This document shows positions 17,503 to 25,486 of a DNA stretch of 64,000 nt, one piece after another (within the stretch, counting starts at the first letter, position 1; every line of letters begins with the position of its first letter). A program made the position numbers and the translations under genes. The stretch spans positions 930,001 through 994,000 of the forward strand of contig NC_019966.1 in NCBI RefSeq assembly GCF_000328565.1, read 5' to 3'. This DNA is from Mycobacterium sp. JS623 (GTDB lineage: Bacteria; Actinomycetota; Actinomycetes; Mycobacteriales; Mycobacteriaceae). Below the pieces are notes generated by a model. The model was given only the letters and a program-made list of their open reading frames with translations. It did not search any database and had not been told where the DNA came from.

Positions 17503-19323
17503 TCATCCCGAGCATTCGGGCGCCGACACTACCGGCACCACGTTGTCCACAAGGGGTTGAATCGGAATGCGCGGCGCGCCAGGAGCCGTCGGCTCGGTGA
17601 GCAGAAACCTGAACTCCGCTGTGACTCCGCGAGGTATGGACACCTGTACTTCGAAGACCGGGTGACCGCGTTCCGTGCCCGTGAAGACCGGCCTCCGCCT
17701 GCCATCGACGATCGCACTGTCCAGTTTCGCGTTCTTGGTCGCGATGAGCACAACTGAAGAGATGCTGGTGCCACTCGGCACGTGGATAGGAAGATCTGGA
17801 GGTAGGCCCAGACCGGCGACGTAGTCGGGCAATGGACCTTCCGGAGCGGTATTCGTCAACCGAACAGTTACGGTCGTTTTCCTGGTTTCGCCATCACAAG
17901 AATCGGCCGAGTATTCGATTTTTCTCCTCAGATAATAATCGAGCTTGTTTCCGCCAAAGTTATTGACGACCAGCCCCACATATGGCGCAGGATCGTCTGG
18001 AATTATGTGTGCCAACGGGGTCTTTTCGAGTAGCTGCTGCTCAGCAGGCGATGAGCTCCAAACCGCGATACGACCTTCACTTACTGCCTTACCGAGTGCG
18101 TCGAGCAGCTGGCGCGGTGACTCGATTGGTCCCGTCATTTTCTTTACGACTTCGCCAGCGACATCCTGAAGATATTGCTTGCGCGCGATCTGGTCCGTCG
18201 GGAAGCGGAAGTAGACATCCGATTCCGTTAACTCGACCACGTTGTCCTTTGTGACCGACACACCATCCGGCATCGTAATGGAACCGATAGCACCGAGGAT
18301 GTAGCTCAGAGCGACCGGATCGATCGCGATGACTCCGTCCACGTTCATGCCCGATTGCTGCATCCACATCGATTTCCAGATTTGTGCCGCATACGGGAAG
18401 TGTGAGCTCAAATTGCTGTTTCGAGAATCTGTGGTGGGGTTGCCCGTCGCGTACAGCGTGTTGTAATCCGGGCCGAGGTCGAAAGGAGTAAATCGCTTAT
18501 CGAGTTCGCTGTTCGCTCCCAGGTTTTCCACCTTCGGCGTGCCGTGATCGAACCGAAGAATCCCGTATCCGCCCAGTAGTCCACCCGTTCCCCGGGCTTC
18601 AGCGTTGGTCTGGAAACCCATGAAGTAGGTGCGGGGACCGTCTGCGCCCATCATTGAGGGCACTAAATGTCCGGCGAGGGCCGTGTCTTTCAGCAACTTC
18701 GATAGCTCAGCAGTTTGCGCTTGTAGTTGCGTGCGAGCGTCGCGGACAGAAGAAAGATACGTCGGGCGTGAGATTGCTTCGGCGTCAGCATCAAGATGAT
18801 TCGCGGCGGCTGATATCTGGTCCAATTTGGGGGCAGAGTCGCGAAGCGCTCGCACATCGACGCTCCCGCCTTTGAGCAACCGATCCGGTGAGATCGCCGC
18901 GGCAACTTGAGCCGAGGGCTGCAATACATCGGCTGTCAGGCCTAGTACGACATCGGATATCTGTTGGCCCGTCTTGAACGGCCCTCCCAGCCACGGCACG
19001 AACGACGCGACGTTCCAAGGCAACGAATGAGTGGAGTCGCGAGCCGTCTGCGCTTGCGTACGTGCTTTGCCTGCCCATTGCGACGCGTCCGCGGAGTTGC
19101 CTTTCAGCAGCGCTTCCTTGACCTGCCGACCGCTGATTCGTGCGTCTTCGAGGTTGGCTCTCGCGTGAACGGCTTCAAACCCCAGCCAGCATCCAAACGC
19201 TATTGCTAAGAACAGGAGTAGACCAGCGGCCACAGCGATCCGCCGAAACCGAGGTCTCGCAGAACCGTCGGCATCGTCGCCGTCCGGCTCCCGGCCAAAC
19301 GGATCTCGCGAGAAAATTTGCAC
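17503..19323 (-). CDS. DUF4012-domain membrane protein
   Basis: The 606-residue protein has a short cytoplasmic N-terminus, one membrane helix (AVAAGLLLFLAIAFGCWLGF, residues 31-50) and a long extracytoplasmic part. The latter has the DUF4012 features FMGFQTNAEARGTGGLLGGY, NSNLSSHFPYAAQIW, DGVIAIDPVALSYILGAIG and YYLRRKIEYS. DUF4012 proteins occur beside actinobacterial exopolysaccharide genes and have no known biochemical function; the domain relates to the LytR-associated surface machinery only by neighbourhood. It starts at GTG 19323, 19 bases after the small secreted protein gene, so the two are probably co-transcribed. Confidence 0.82.
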   Translation of the reverse strand: MQIFSRDPFGREPDGDDADGSARPRFRRIAVAAGLLLFLAIAFGCWLGFEAVHARANLEDARISGRQVKEALLKGNSADASQWAGKARTQAQTARDSTHSLPWNVASFVPWLGGPFKTGQQISDVVLGLTADVLQPSAQVAAAISPDRLLKGGSVDVRALRDSAPKLDQISAAANHLDADAEAISRPTYLSSVRDARTQLQAQTAELSKLLKDTALAGHLVPSMMGADGPRTYFMGFQTNAEARGTGGLLGGYGILRFDHGTPKVENLGANSELDKRFTPFDLGPDYNTLYATGNPTTDSRNSNLSSHFPYAAQIWKSMWMQQSGMNVDGVIAIDPVALSYILGAIGSITMPDGVSVTKDNVVELTESDVYFRFPTDQIARKQYLQDVAGEVVKKMTGPIESPRQLLDALGKAVSEGRIAVWSSSPAEQQLLEKTPLAHIIPDDPAPYVGLVVNNFGGNKLDYYLRRKIEYSADSCDGETRKTTVTVRLTNTAPEGPLPDYVAGLGLPPDLPIHVPSGTSISSVVLIATKNAKLDSAIVDGRRRPVFTGTERGHPVFEVQVSIPRGVTAEFRFLLTEPTAPGAPRIPIQPLVDNVVPVVSAPECSG

Positions 19324-19342
19324 TCAGAACACGTGCGTCGGG

Positions 19343-19771
19343 CTAGCAGCCAGACCCGACCGACACCGAGAGCGTCCCGGCGCTGTAGGGCCCACCGATT
19401 CTCGCGCCGAGGCCCCCGATGCAAACCTCGACATTCAACGAATTCCACCAGCTGGCCAACGGCACACCGATGATCGGAATCAGAAGAAACAGCGGGGTCG
19501 GATTGAACCTGAGAATGTCGGTGCGAGGGGGCGGATTCGGATTGACATCGCCGAGGTAGAAGAAATTGCCAATGGTGGCAGTCCCGGCTGCGCAGTTGGC
19601 GGCGTTAAAAACCCCAAGCACGCAGGCGGTCGACGCGAGCGACGAGCCAAGGGCCGCTGGCGCCGGCACAACAGGTGCAGCTTGAGCGACCGGCATCGGC
19701 GCGAAAGTGACAGTGCTCGCGACCGCACATGCGGCAGCTCCGAATCGAAGTTTCGTAGCAATGTTTGACAT
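19343..19771 (-). CDS. Small secreted or surface protein of unknown function
   Basis: The 142 residues begin with a signal peptide: basic MSNIATKLR, a hydrophobic core and an AQA-A cleavage site near residue 32. The mature part is rich in Ala, Gly and Pro, with cysteines near positions 49, 60, 117 and 142 that could form two disulfides, and a hydrophobic segment (PTPLFLLIPIIGVPLASWW). I do not recognise the family. Its position directly upstream of the DUF4012 gene suggests a role at the cell surface with the polysaccharide machinery. A candidate SigA promoter lies just upstream. Confidence 0.68.
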   Translation of the reverse strand: MSNIATKLRFGAAACAVASTVTFAPMPVAQAAPVVPAPAALGSSLASTACVLGVFNAANCAAGTATIGNFFYLGDVNPNPPPRTDILRFNPTPLFLLIPIIGVPLASWWNSLNVEVCIGGLGARIGGPYSAGTLSVSVGSGC

Positions 19772-19806
19772 TATCCCCCAGCCCTTCTCCCGAGTGAGCT
19801 CCTGCT

Positions 19807-19836
19807 AGCATCGCAGACTCCTGTTCAGCCTGTCAA
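19807..19836 (-). promoter_or_regulatory. Candidate SigA-type promoter of the secreted protein / DUF4012 unit
   Basis: On the minus strand, TTGACA (complement of 19831-19836) is a perfect -35 box. It is followed after 18 bases by GATGCT (complement of 19807-19812) as a weak -10 box, about 35 bases upstream of the ATG at 19771. Confidence 0.4.
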
Positions 19837-20030
19837 CCTTTAGTTTTAACAAGCTGCAGATCAATTCAGCAAAGTGAGATCGATACTCGACGGCTTCGAC
19901 GGGCGGTCGAAGTAGCGAACAAATAGTCGCTCGCGTCAACAAACAGGAAGGTTCCTTGGCAACGCAACGACTGCGCACGGGCGCGCGCTGCTCAGAGGGG
20001 TCGGCTGGATCTCGGCCGTGAGTTTCCCCG

Positions 20031-22766
20031 CTAGTGTCCGTGGCCAATGACGCGGCCCAGTTCGGCACGCGTCTTGATACCGAGCTTGCGATAGACGCGC
20101 GCGAGGTTTGCCTCGACTGTTTTCCGGCTGATGAACAACGCCGTCGCAACGTCCTTGTTCGTCATGCCCGACGCCGCCAATTCGGCGACGCGCCGCTCAG
20201 ACGGCGTGAGCGAGAGGTCGTTTGTCGGGACGACCTTGGCCCGCGCGAGCTCGGCCCGGACGCGGCCGGCCCACAGCGGCGCGCCGGTCGCTTCAAACGA
20301 TTCCAGCGCCTCTCGCAGCGTTGCCCGGGCGCGCTCCTTCTGTCGTTGACGCCGCTGCAATTGTCCGAGCAGCAACTGAGTACGGGCCCGCTCGAACGGC
20401 ATCGGTAGTCGATCGTGCGCAGCCATGGCTTCTTGTGCTTTGGCATCGGCGGCGCCGACATCCCCCTGGGCTGCCAACCACATGGCACGGCAGCGGGCAC
20501 CGACGGCCAGCATCCATGGCCGGTCCAGCCGGCGACCATTGTTTTCGAGCGCCTCGATCAACCCCTCGGCGTCACCGCTGCGGCCAAGCGAGATCATGGC
20601 CTCGACAGCGTCCGGGATGAACGACGCCGTCATCATCTCCGTGCCGGGGGTCGCCTCAAACGTGCGTTGCATCGCCGCAAGCTCATCCAGGGCTTCGGCA
20701 TAGTGGCCAAGCGATACTTCCAGAAATCCGAGCGTCATCATCGGCCACTCCGCGAGGCGTGGCGAATCAGTTCGGCTCGCAATCTTCAATGCGTGGCGGG
20801 CCGCATCACGCGAAACCTGCACGCGCCCAACGTAAGCCATGACCATGGCCTGGATGGATAGCGCGATCGCCAACGACCCGCTGCCCTGCTCGGCGCGCAG
20901 GACGGCCTCTTCGGCAAGGCGATCGGCCTCTAGGAGGTTTCCCCGCCAATTCTCGATCATCGCCTCAGAGCTGACGACGGCGGTTAGGTCGTTCTCGGCG
21001 CCACGCTCTGTGCATCGGCGTTGTAGCGCCTCCATTCTGGAATATGCCGCGTCCAAGTCTCCCGTCCAGGCAAGTATCAAGCCTTCAATCATGCTGGCGC
21101 TGAACGGTATAAGCATGTCGGCATCCGGATCCTCCAGTTCCACCGCCTTTCTCAGGGTGAATTCGTCGACGCCGTTGCCGAACATGAAATTCAACTGGAC
21201 TGACATCGCCAGGGCGCTACTGACCAACGCCGCATCGCCAACTCGCTCAGCCTCGGTGACAGCCCTCCGCGCGGTAGCCAACGACTCCTCGTACTTCGAG
21301 ATCATTCGTTGGCCGAACGCCAGCAGGATCAGCGTCTGCACGAGCAGCGCGCGATCGTCCTCGACGTCGGACAATGCGCGCTCGAGAATAGCGACGGCCT
21401 CGCTCCAGTTGTCGTCATACAAATGTATTCCGGCGAGCAGGTTGAGTGCAGCCCCGCGCCGCGCCCCGGAAGCCAGTCCATCCAGTGTCGGTTCGAGCAA
21501 GGCCCGCGCCCGTTCGGGGTCCCCGGCCTTGAAATGGTTTACTGCACCGTTGATTCGGCGTTGTGCATTGTCGCCGCCGAGACCAATGGCGAGCTCCACG
21601 AACTCCGCCGCTGCTGCGGGCGCGCCACGGGCGGCGGCTTCGTCGGCTGCGATGTCCAAGGCCTCCAATGTCTCGGGGTCCGCGCTGGACGCCGCGAGCG
21701 CCATATGCCTGGCCCTCAGCTCGGGCAGCGTCACGGTTTTCGCCAAGGACCGGTGCATGGCACGCCGTTCGGCCGCGCTTGCATCGGCGTAGACGCTCTG
21801 GGCCAGCAACGGGTGGGTGAAACGCACCACGTTGCCGTCGATCCCGACGATGCCCTTGGCTTCCGCTTCATCGAGCGAGTCGACGGGGGAACCGGAGACC
21901 TCCGCGAGTAATTCCACCGTTGGGTCCGCGACAGAAGCGGCCGCCAACAACAGCTTTCGCGTATCCCGATCCAGTCGCCCTATCCGTAGCCGCATCAACT
22001 CCGACAGTGAGGCGGGCAGTCTGCTGTGGGAACTCGATGCGCCGAGTTCGACGGCGCGCGCCAGCTCGAGCGCGAAGAACGGGTTCCCCCCTGAGATTTC
22101 GGCGATACGCACCATCGTCGGTCGTGGGAACGAGCGGCCGAGGCGACCGGAGATCAACACATGCAACCCGCCGAGGCTCAATGGTCCGACACGCAACCTC
22201 TCGACACCGTCGGGTCGGATCAGTTGTAGCCACGACGCCGCGCCCTCGCGGCCTGCATCCGACCGTTCGGTGAGCAATAACCCGACCGGTCCCTTCAACC
22301 GCCTGGCAGCGAAGGAGATCACGTCCTGGCTGGACCGATCGAGCCACTGCGCATCGTCGATTGCGATCAACACTTGTGACTCAGCGGTGAGGCGTTCGAA
22401 AACCGCAACGAAGGCCGCGGCAACAGTGCGTTGATCTGTGGTGTGATCCTCGCTGCTGGCTCGCAGCAGCACCCGGTCGACGGCGAGGCGCTGCACATCC
22501 GGCAAGTCGGCGAGGACGGTTTCCTCCACGTCGCGGAGCAGATCCGTCACCGCCGCATAAGCGAGCATCGACTCCGCCCGGCCCGCCTGTGCGCGGAAGA
22601 CCTGGCATCCGTTGTCGCGTGCCCGTTCGACGGCCGAAAGCCACAGCGTTGTCTTGCCGATCCCGGGTTCGCCCTCAATGATCAGTGCAGACGGCTGGCG
22701 TGCTGCTGACTGCAGGAATTCCGAAATGGCCCGGATCTCCAGCGGACGGCTGACCACGCCAGGCAT
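20031..22766 (-). CDS. Large LuxR-family transcriptional regulator with AAA ATPase domain (LAL type)
   Basis: The 911-residue protein has an N-terminal ATPase domain with Walker A EGEPGIGKTTLW (near residue 36), Walker B VLIAIDDAQWLD (about 133-144), then a long helical TPR-like region. It ends in a LuxR/GerE helix-turn-helix: LTPSERRVAELAASGMTNKD and FISRKTVEANLARVYRKLG. LAL regulators bind ATP and an inducer and activate transcription of nearby catabolic or secondary-metabolism genes. The 259 bases downstream separate it from the secreted protein gene. The inducer and target are unknown; the polysaccharide locus or the small gene at 22887 are the nearest candidates. Confidence 0.9.
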   Translation of the reverse strand: MPGVVSRPLEIRAISEFLQSAARQPSALIIEGEPGIGKTTLWLSAVERARDNGCQVFRAQAGRAESMLAYAAVTDLLRDVEETVLADLPDVQRLAVDRVLLRASSEDHTTDQRTVAAAFVAVFERLTAESQVLIAIDDAQWLDRSSQDVISFAARRLKGPVGLLLTERSDAGREGAASWLQLIRPDGVERLRVGPLSLGGLHVLISGRLGRSFPRPTMVRIAEISGGNPFFALELARAVELGASSSHSRLPASLSELMRLRIGRLDRDTRKLLLAAASVADPTVELLAEVSGSPVDSLDEAEAKGIVGIDGNVVRFTHPLLAQSVYADASAAERRAMHRSLAKTVTLPELRARHMALAASSADPETLEALDIAADEAAARGAPAAAAEFVELAIGLGGDNAQRRINGAVNHFKAGDPERARALLEPTLDGLASGARRGAALNLLAGIHLYDDNWSEAVAILERALSDVEDDRALLVQTLILLAFGQRMISKYEESLATARRAVTEAERVGDAALVSSALAMSVQLNFMFGNGVDEFTLRKAVELEDPDADMLIPFSASMIEGLILAWTGDLDAAYSRMEALQRRCTERGAENDLTAVVSSEAMIENWRGNLLEADRLAEEAVLRAEQGSGSLAIALSIQAMVMAYVGRVQVSRDAARHALKIASRTDSPRLAEWPMMTLGFLEVSLGHYAEALDELAAMQRTFEATPGTEMMTASFIPDAVEAMISLGRSGDAEGLIEALENNGRRLDRPWMLAVGARCRAMWLAAQGDVGAADAKAQEAMAAHDRLPMPFERARTQLLLGQLQRRQRQKERARATLREALESFEATGAPLWAGRVRAELARAKVVPTNDLSLTPSERRVAELAASGMTNKDVATALFISRKTVEANLARVYRKLGIKTRAELGRVIGHGH

Positions 22767-22886
22767 TCACGATCACCCCCATTTGCCTGCAGCAAACAGA
22801 GGGTACATCGAACGACGGTGCCGCCGCGATGCATTGCACCACCGCGGTTGGCAGCTAGAGCACCCTTTCACGGGAACGATTAACGG

Positions 22887-23210
22887 TCAGACGGGTGCGA
22901 TATCGGCAACCTCAGAGGTCGGGCTGAGCTGTATTCGCGCTCCTACGTCGCCGGAAATCCGCTGAAAGGGCACGCCGGCGCGCAGGCATGTCTGCGACAC
23001 CACGTCCGGTGACAGCGCACCGAAGACTCCGTACAGCACTTCATCGCTCGGCACGGAAAGCGTGACCACCAGTCTTATCGGGGTGCCCTCTGTGCTGACA
23101 ACGGTGGCGGCGGCGTCAAGCTTTGCCACCACCTCATCGACCGACGTCGCGGTCATCTCCGGCAGATACCACTCGGCGAGGTAATACGCCGGATCAACCG
23201 TGGCATCCAT
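22887..23210 (-). CDS. Small conserved protein, possibly DUF4242-like
   Basis: The 107-residue soluble protein starts with AYYLAEWYLPEMTATSVDEV, resembling the N-terminal beta strand and helix of DUF4242 / ferredoxin-like small proteins, and contains SVPSDEVLYGVFGALSPDVV. It has no signal peptide or membrane segment. It stands alone on the minus strand, 120 bases upstream of the LuxR-type regulator start and in the same direction, so it may be co-transcribed with that regulator. The family link is tentative and no function is proposed. Confidence 0.6.
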   Translation of the reverse strand: MDATVDPAYYLAEWYLPEMTATSVDEVVAKLDAAATVVSTEGTPIRLVVTLSVPSDEVLYGVFGALSPDVVSQTCLRAGVPFQRISGDVGARIQLSPTSEVADIAPV

Positions 23211-23400
23211 GAGGCGGAACGGTAGTGCGTTACCGCGGTCCTGGAATCGGGTGTTTCCCTACGGGTTGTCAGTCACCTGGGCATGACGGCACGCATCAAT
23301 CAGATACGAGCAGGTCACGTGTGCAATGTCCACCGGACGGCCGTGACATCCGGATTTAAAGATTGCGACAGCAGCGGTCACGGGACGAGGCTAGCGACCG

Positions 23401-24618
23401 CTAGCCCGCGCACTCCGCGAGGCGGCGCTGCAGGAACTCTCGCGCCGGGCCTGAACCGTTGCCGTCCAGCGCCACGCGATACCACCTGAGTGCTTCGTCG
23501 CGCCGGCCCGCGCGCCGCAGCAGGTCTGCGCGGATCGTGATGACGGTGTTCGATCCTGCTAGCCGGGGATCGTCGGAAACAGCATCGAGGGCGGCAAGGC
23601 CGGCCGGGAACCCGTCGCGAAAGCCGATGGCCATCGCCCGATTCGCACGCGCGACCGGGGAGTCGGTGATCTCGATCAACCGGTCATAGGCCGCGCAGAT
23701 CGTGGTCCAATCAGTCTCCTGCCAACTCGGCGCCGTCGCGTGCAGTGCCGCGATCACCGCTTGCGGCAGATAGGGGCCCAAGGCGCCCGCAGCGTGCGCC
23801 AACCGATCGAGGCCCCTGGCGATGCGACCGCGATCCCAACGGCTGCGGTCCTGTTCCTCGAGCGGTAGCAGCGCGCCGTCGGCGTCGACCCGGGTCTGTC
23901 GTCGCGAATCATGCAGTAGGACAAGGGCTGCCAAGCCTTGCGCATCGCGATCGTCTGGCATCAACGTGCACAGTTCACCGGCCAGTCGCACACCTTCGTC
24001 GCACAGCTCATCGCGAATCGCCGATGGGCCCGCCGTTGACCAGTAGCCCTCGGTAAACACCGAGTAGATGCACGCCAGCACGTGCGGTGTGCGTTCCGGC
24101 AGCAACTCGGCGGGGGGCACTCGCAACGGGATGTTGGCGTGCCGGATTTTGTTCTTGGCGCGGGTGATCCGCTGCCCGACCGCCGACTGAGACTGCAGAA
24201 GCGCCCGTGATATCTCGGCGACGGTGAGCCCCGAGATCAGCCGTAGGGTGAGCGCCAACTGTGACGTCGGGTCGAGCGCGGGATGGGCGCAGGTGAACAT
24301 CATCCGCAGTTCGTCGTCACGGACGGGATGCACGTCGACGCTGTCGGTGCGGGCCCGGATGTTGTCCACCACGGCTGCGAGTTCCTTTCCAGGGCGCGCG
24401 GATTCGCGTCGCAACCGATCCAGTGCGCGGTTGCGGGCGACCGTCACGACCCATCCGCCGGGGTTGTCGGGCACGCCGTTGAGCGGCCACGCACGCAATG
24501 CCTCGGCGAAGGCCTCCTGGACGGCGTCCTCGGCGACGGTGAGGTCGCCTGACCAGCGCGCAAGCGCAGCAACCGCAGGTCCCCATTCGCGCCGAAAGAC
24601 GCCGTCCAGGTTGGTCAT
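23401..24618 (-). CDS. ECF RNA polymerase sigma factor, ECF42 type with C-terminal TPR-like extension
   Basis: The first 180 residues carry sigma region 2 (LTVAEDAVQEAFAEALRAWP, NPGGWVVTVARNRALDRLRR) and region 4 (LRLISGLTVAEISRALLQSQ and SAVGQRITRAKNKIR). A long C-terminal domain follows, including TPHVLACIYSVFTEGYWST, and ends in TPR-like helices. This is the ECF42 layout: no anti-sigma factor, with the extension needed for activity. The start lies 8 bases after the stop of a tandem YCII/DGPF protein, the characteristic partner of ECF42 sigma factors. The family is established; the inducing signal is not known. Confidence 0.9.
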   Translation of the reverse strand: MTNLDGVFRREWGPAVAALARWSGDLTVAEDAVQEAFAEALRAWPLNGVPDNPGGWVVTVARNRALDRLRRESARPGKELAAVVDNIRARTDSVDVHPVRDDELRMMFTCAHPALDPTSQLALTLRLISGLTVAEISRALLQSQSAVGQRITRAKNKIRHANIPLRVPPAELLPERTPHVLACIYSVFTEGYWSTAGPSAIRDELCDEGVRLAGELCTLMPDDRDAQGLAALVLLHDSRRQTRVDADGALLPLEEQDRSRWDRGRIARGLDRLAHAAGALGPYLPQAVIAALHATAPSWQETDWTTICAAYDRLIEITDSPVARANRAMAIGFRDGFPAGLAALDAVSDDPRLAGSNTVITIRADLLRRAGRRDEALRWYRVALDGNGSGPAREFLQRRLAECAG

Positions 24619-24626
24619 TGAAGCGG

Positions 24627-25331
24627 CTAGAGTCCAGAGACGCCCATCAGCTGCCGCAGCTCGACGGTGGTCGCGGGGATCATCGACGCCAGTTTGATCG
24701 CCTCGTCCCGGTCAGCGGCCGTCAGCAGATAGAAGCCGGTGGCGACCTCCGCGCTTTCCGGGTACGGCCCGTCGGTCAGCAGCACCTGATTGTCGCGAAC
24801 GCGCACCGTCGTAGCCGACGCCGGCTCGTGCAGCGCCGCGCCGCTCACAATGTGGTCGCCTGCCGAGGCGGCGAACTCGCTGTGCCGGGCCGCTTCAGCC
24901 TCCCACTCCGGCGTACCCGGGGTATAGGCGGATGCGGGTGGCTCGAGCAGCAGTGCCAACCACTGAGCGCCCGCGCCTGACCAGTCGGGATCGAAACTGT
25001 GATAGGTCGGCCGAACCTCAATAGCTCCGTGCTTGGCCGCGGGAACATCGCGAGCCAATGCCAGTGCGTCGTCCAGGTTCTCGGCGTCGAACACGTAGTA
25101 GCCGCAGGCCACCTCTGCGCTCTCTGCGAAGGGCCCGTCGGTCACGGTCGGGGCGTCGGGGCCGCCGGTGATCCGCACACCGGCCTCCGTCGGGGCCAGC
25201 GCGTCGCCGGCCCGAATGGCTGCGCCGGCCTTGGCGTGGAAGGCCTGGTATGCGGCCATTTCTGCGTTCAGGGTCTCGGGGTCGGGTGCTCGGTTGGATT
25301 CGGCGGTACGCAGCAGCGCGAGGTATTGCAT
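24627..25331 (-). CDS. Tandem YCII (DGPF) domain protein, ECF42 partner
   Basis: The 234-residue protein consists of two YCII-related halves. The first has YLALLRTAESNRAPDPE and TDGPFAESAEVACGYYVF; the second has LTDGPYPESAEVATGFYLL and EAIKLASMIP. The DGPF motif is present in both, the second as DGPY. Most family members are single domains of about 110-140 residues, so this is a fusion or internal duplication. DGPF proteins are the usual target genes of ECF42 sigma factors; their biochemical role is unclear. It is the first gene of a two-gene unit with the sigma factor. Confidence 0.88.
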   Translation of the reverse strand: MQYLALLRTAESNRAPDPETLNAEMAAYQAFHAKAGAAIRAGDALAPTEAGVRITGGPDAPTVTDGPFAESAEVACGYYVFDAENLDDALALARDVPAAKHGAIEVRPTYHSFDPDWSGAGAQWLALLLEPPASAYTPGTPEWEAEAARHSEFAASAGDHIVSGAALHEPASATTVRVRDNQVLLTDGPYPESAEVATGFYLLTAADRDEAIKLASMIPATTVELRQLMGVSGL

Positions 25332-25385
25332 CGGAGGAACCTTCCGGTCGCGAGTGGAACCTTCTGCTCCACTCTCTACCTGTCC

Positions 25386-25412
25386 GACGAACGGCGCCGC
25401 GCGAATCCGACA
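25386..25412 (-). promoter_or_regulatory. Candidate ECF42-type promoter
   Basis: On the minus strand TGTCGG (complement of 25407-25412) is followed 17 bases later by CGTC (complement of 25386-25389), about 55 bases upstream of the YCII gene ATG. As I recall, ECF42 promoters carry TGTCGA at -35 and CGA/TC-like at -10, so this is a good but single-base-off match, suggesting autoregulation of the operon. Confidence 0.4.
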
Positions 25413-25486
25413 CGCTCAGCGAACTTTGCGGAGACAACTTTTCTTTTCCGCCAACAGCAAAGTCGCCGCTATGTGATCGTTTACCC

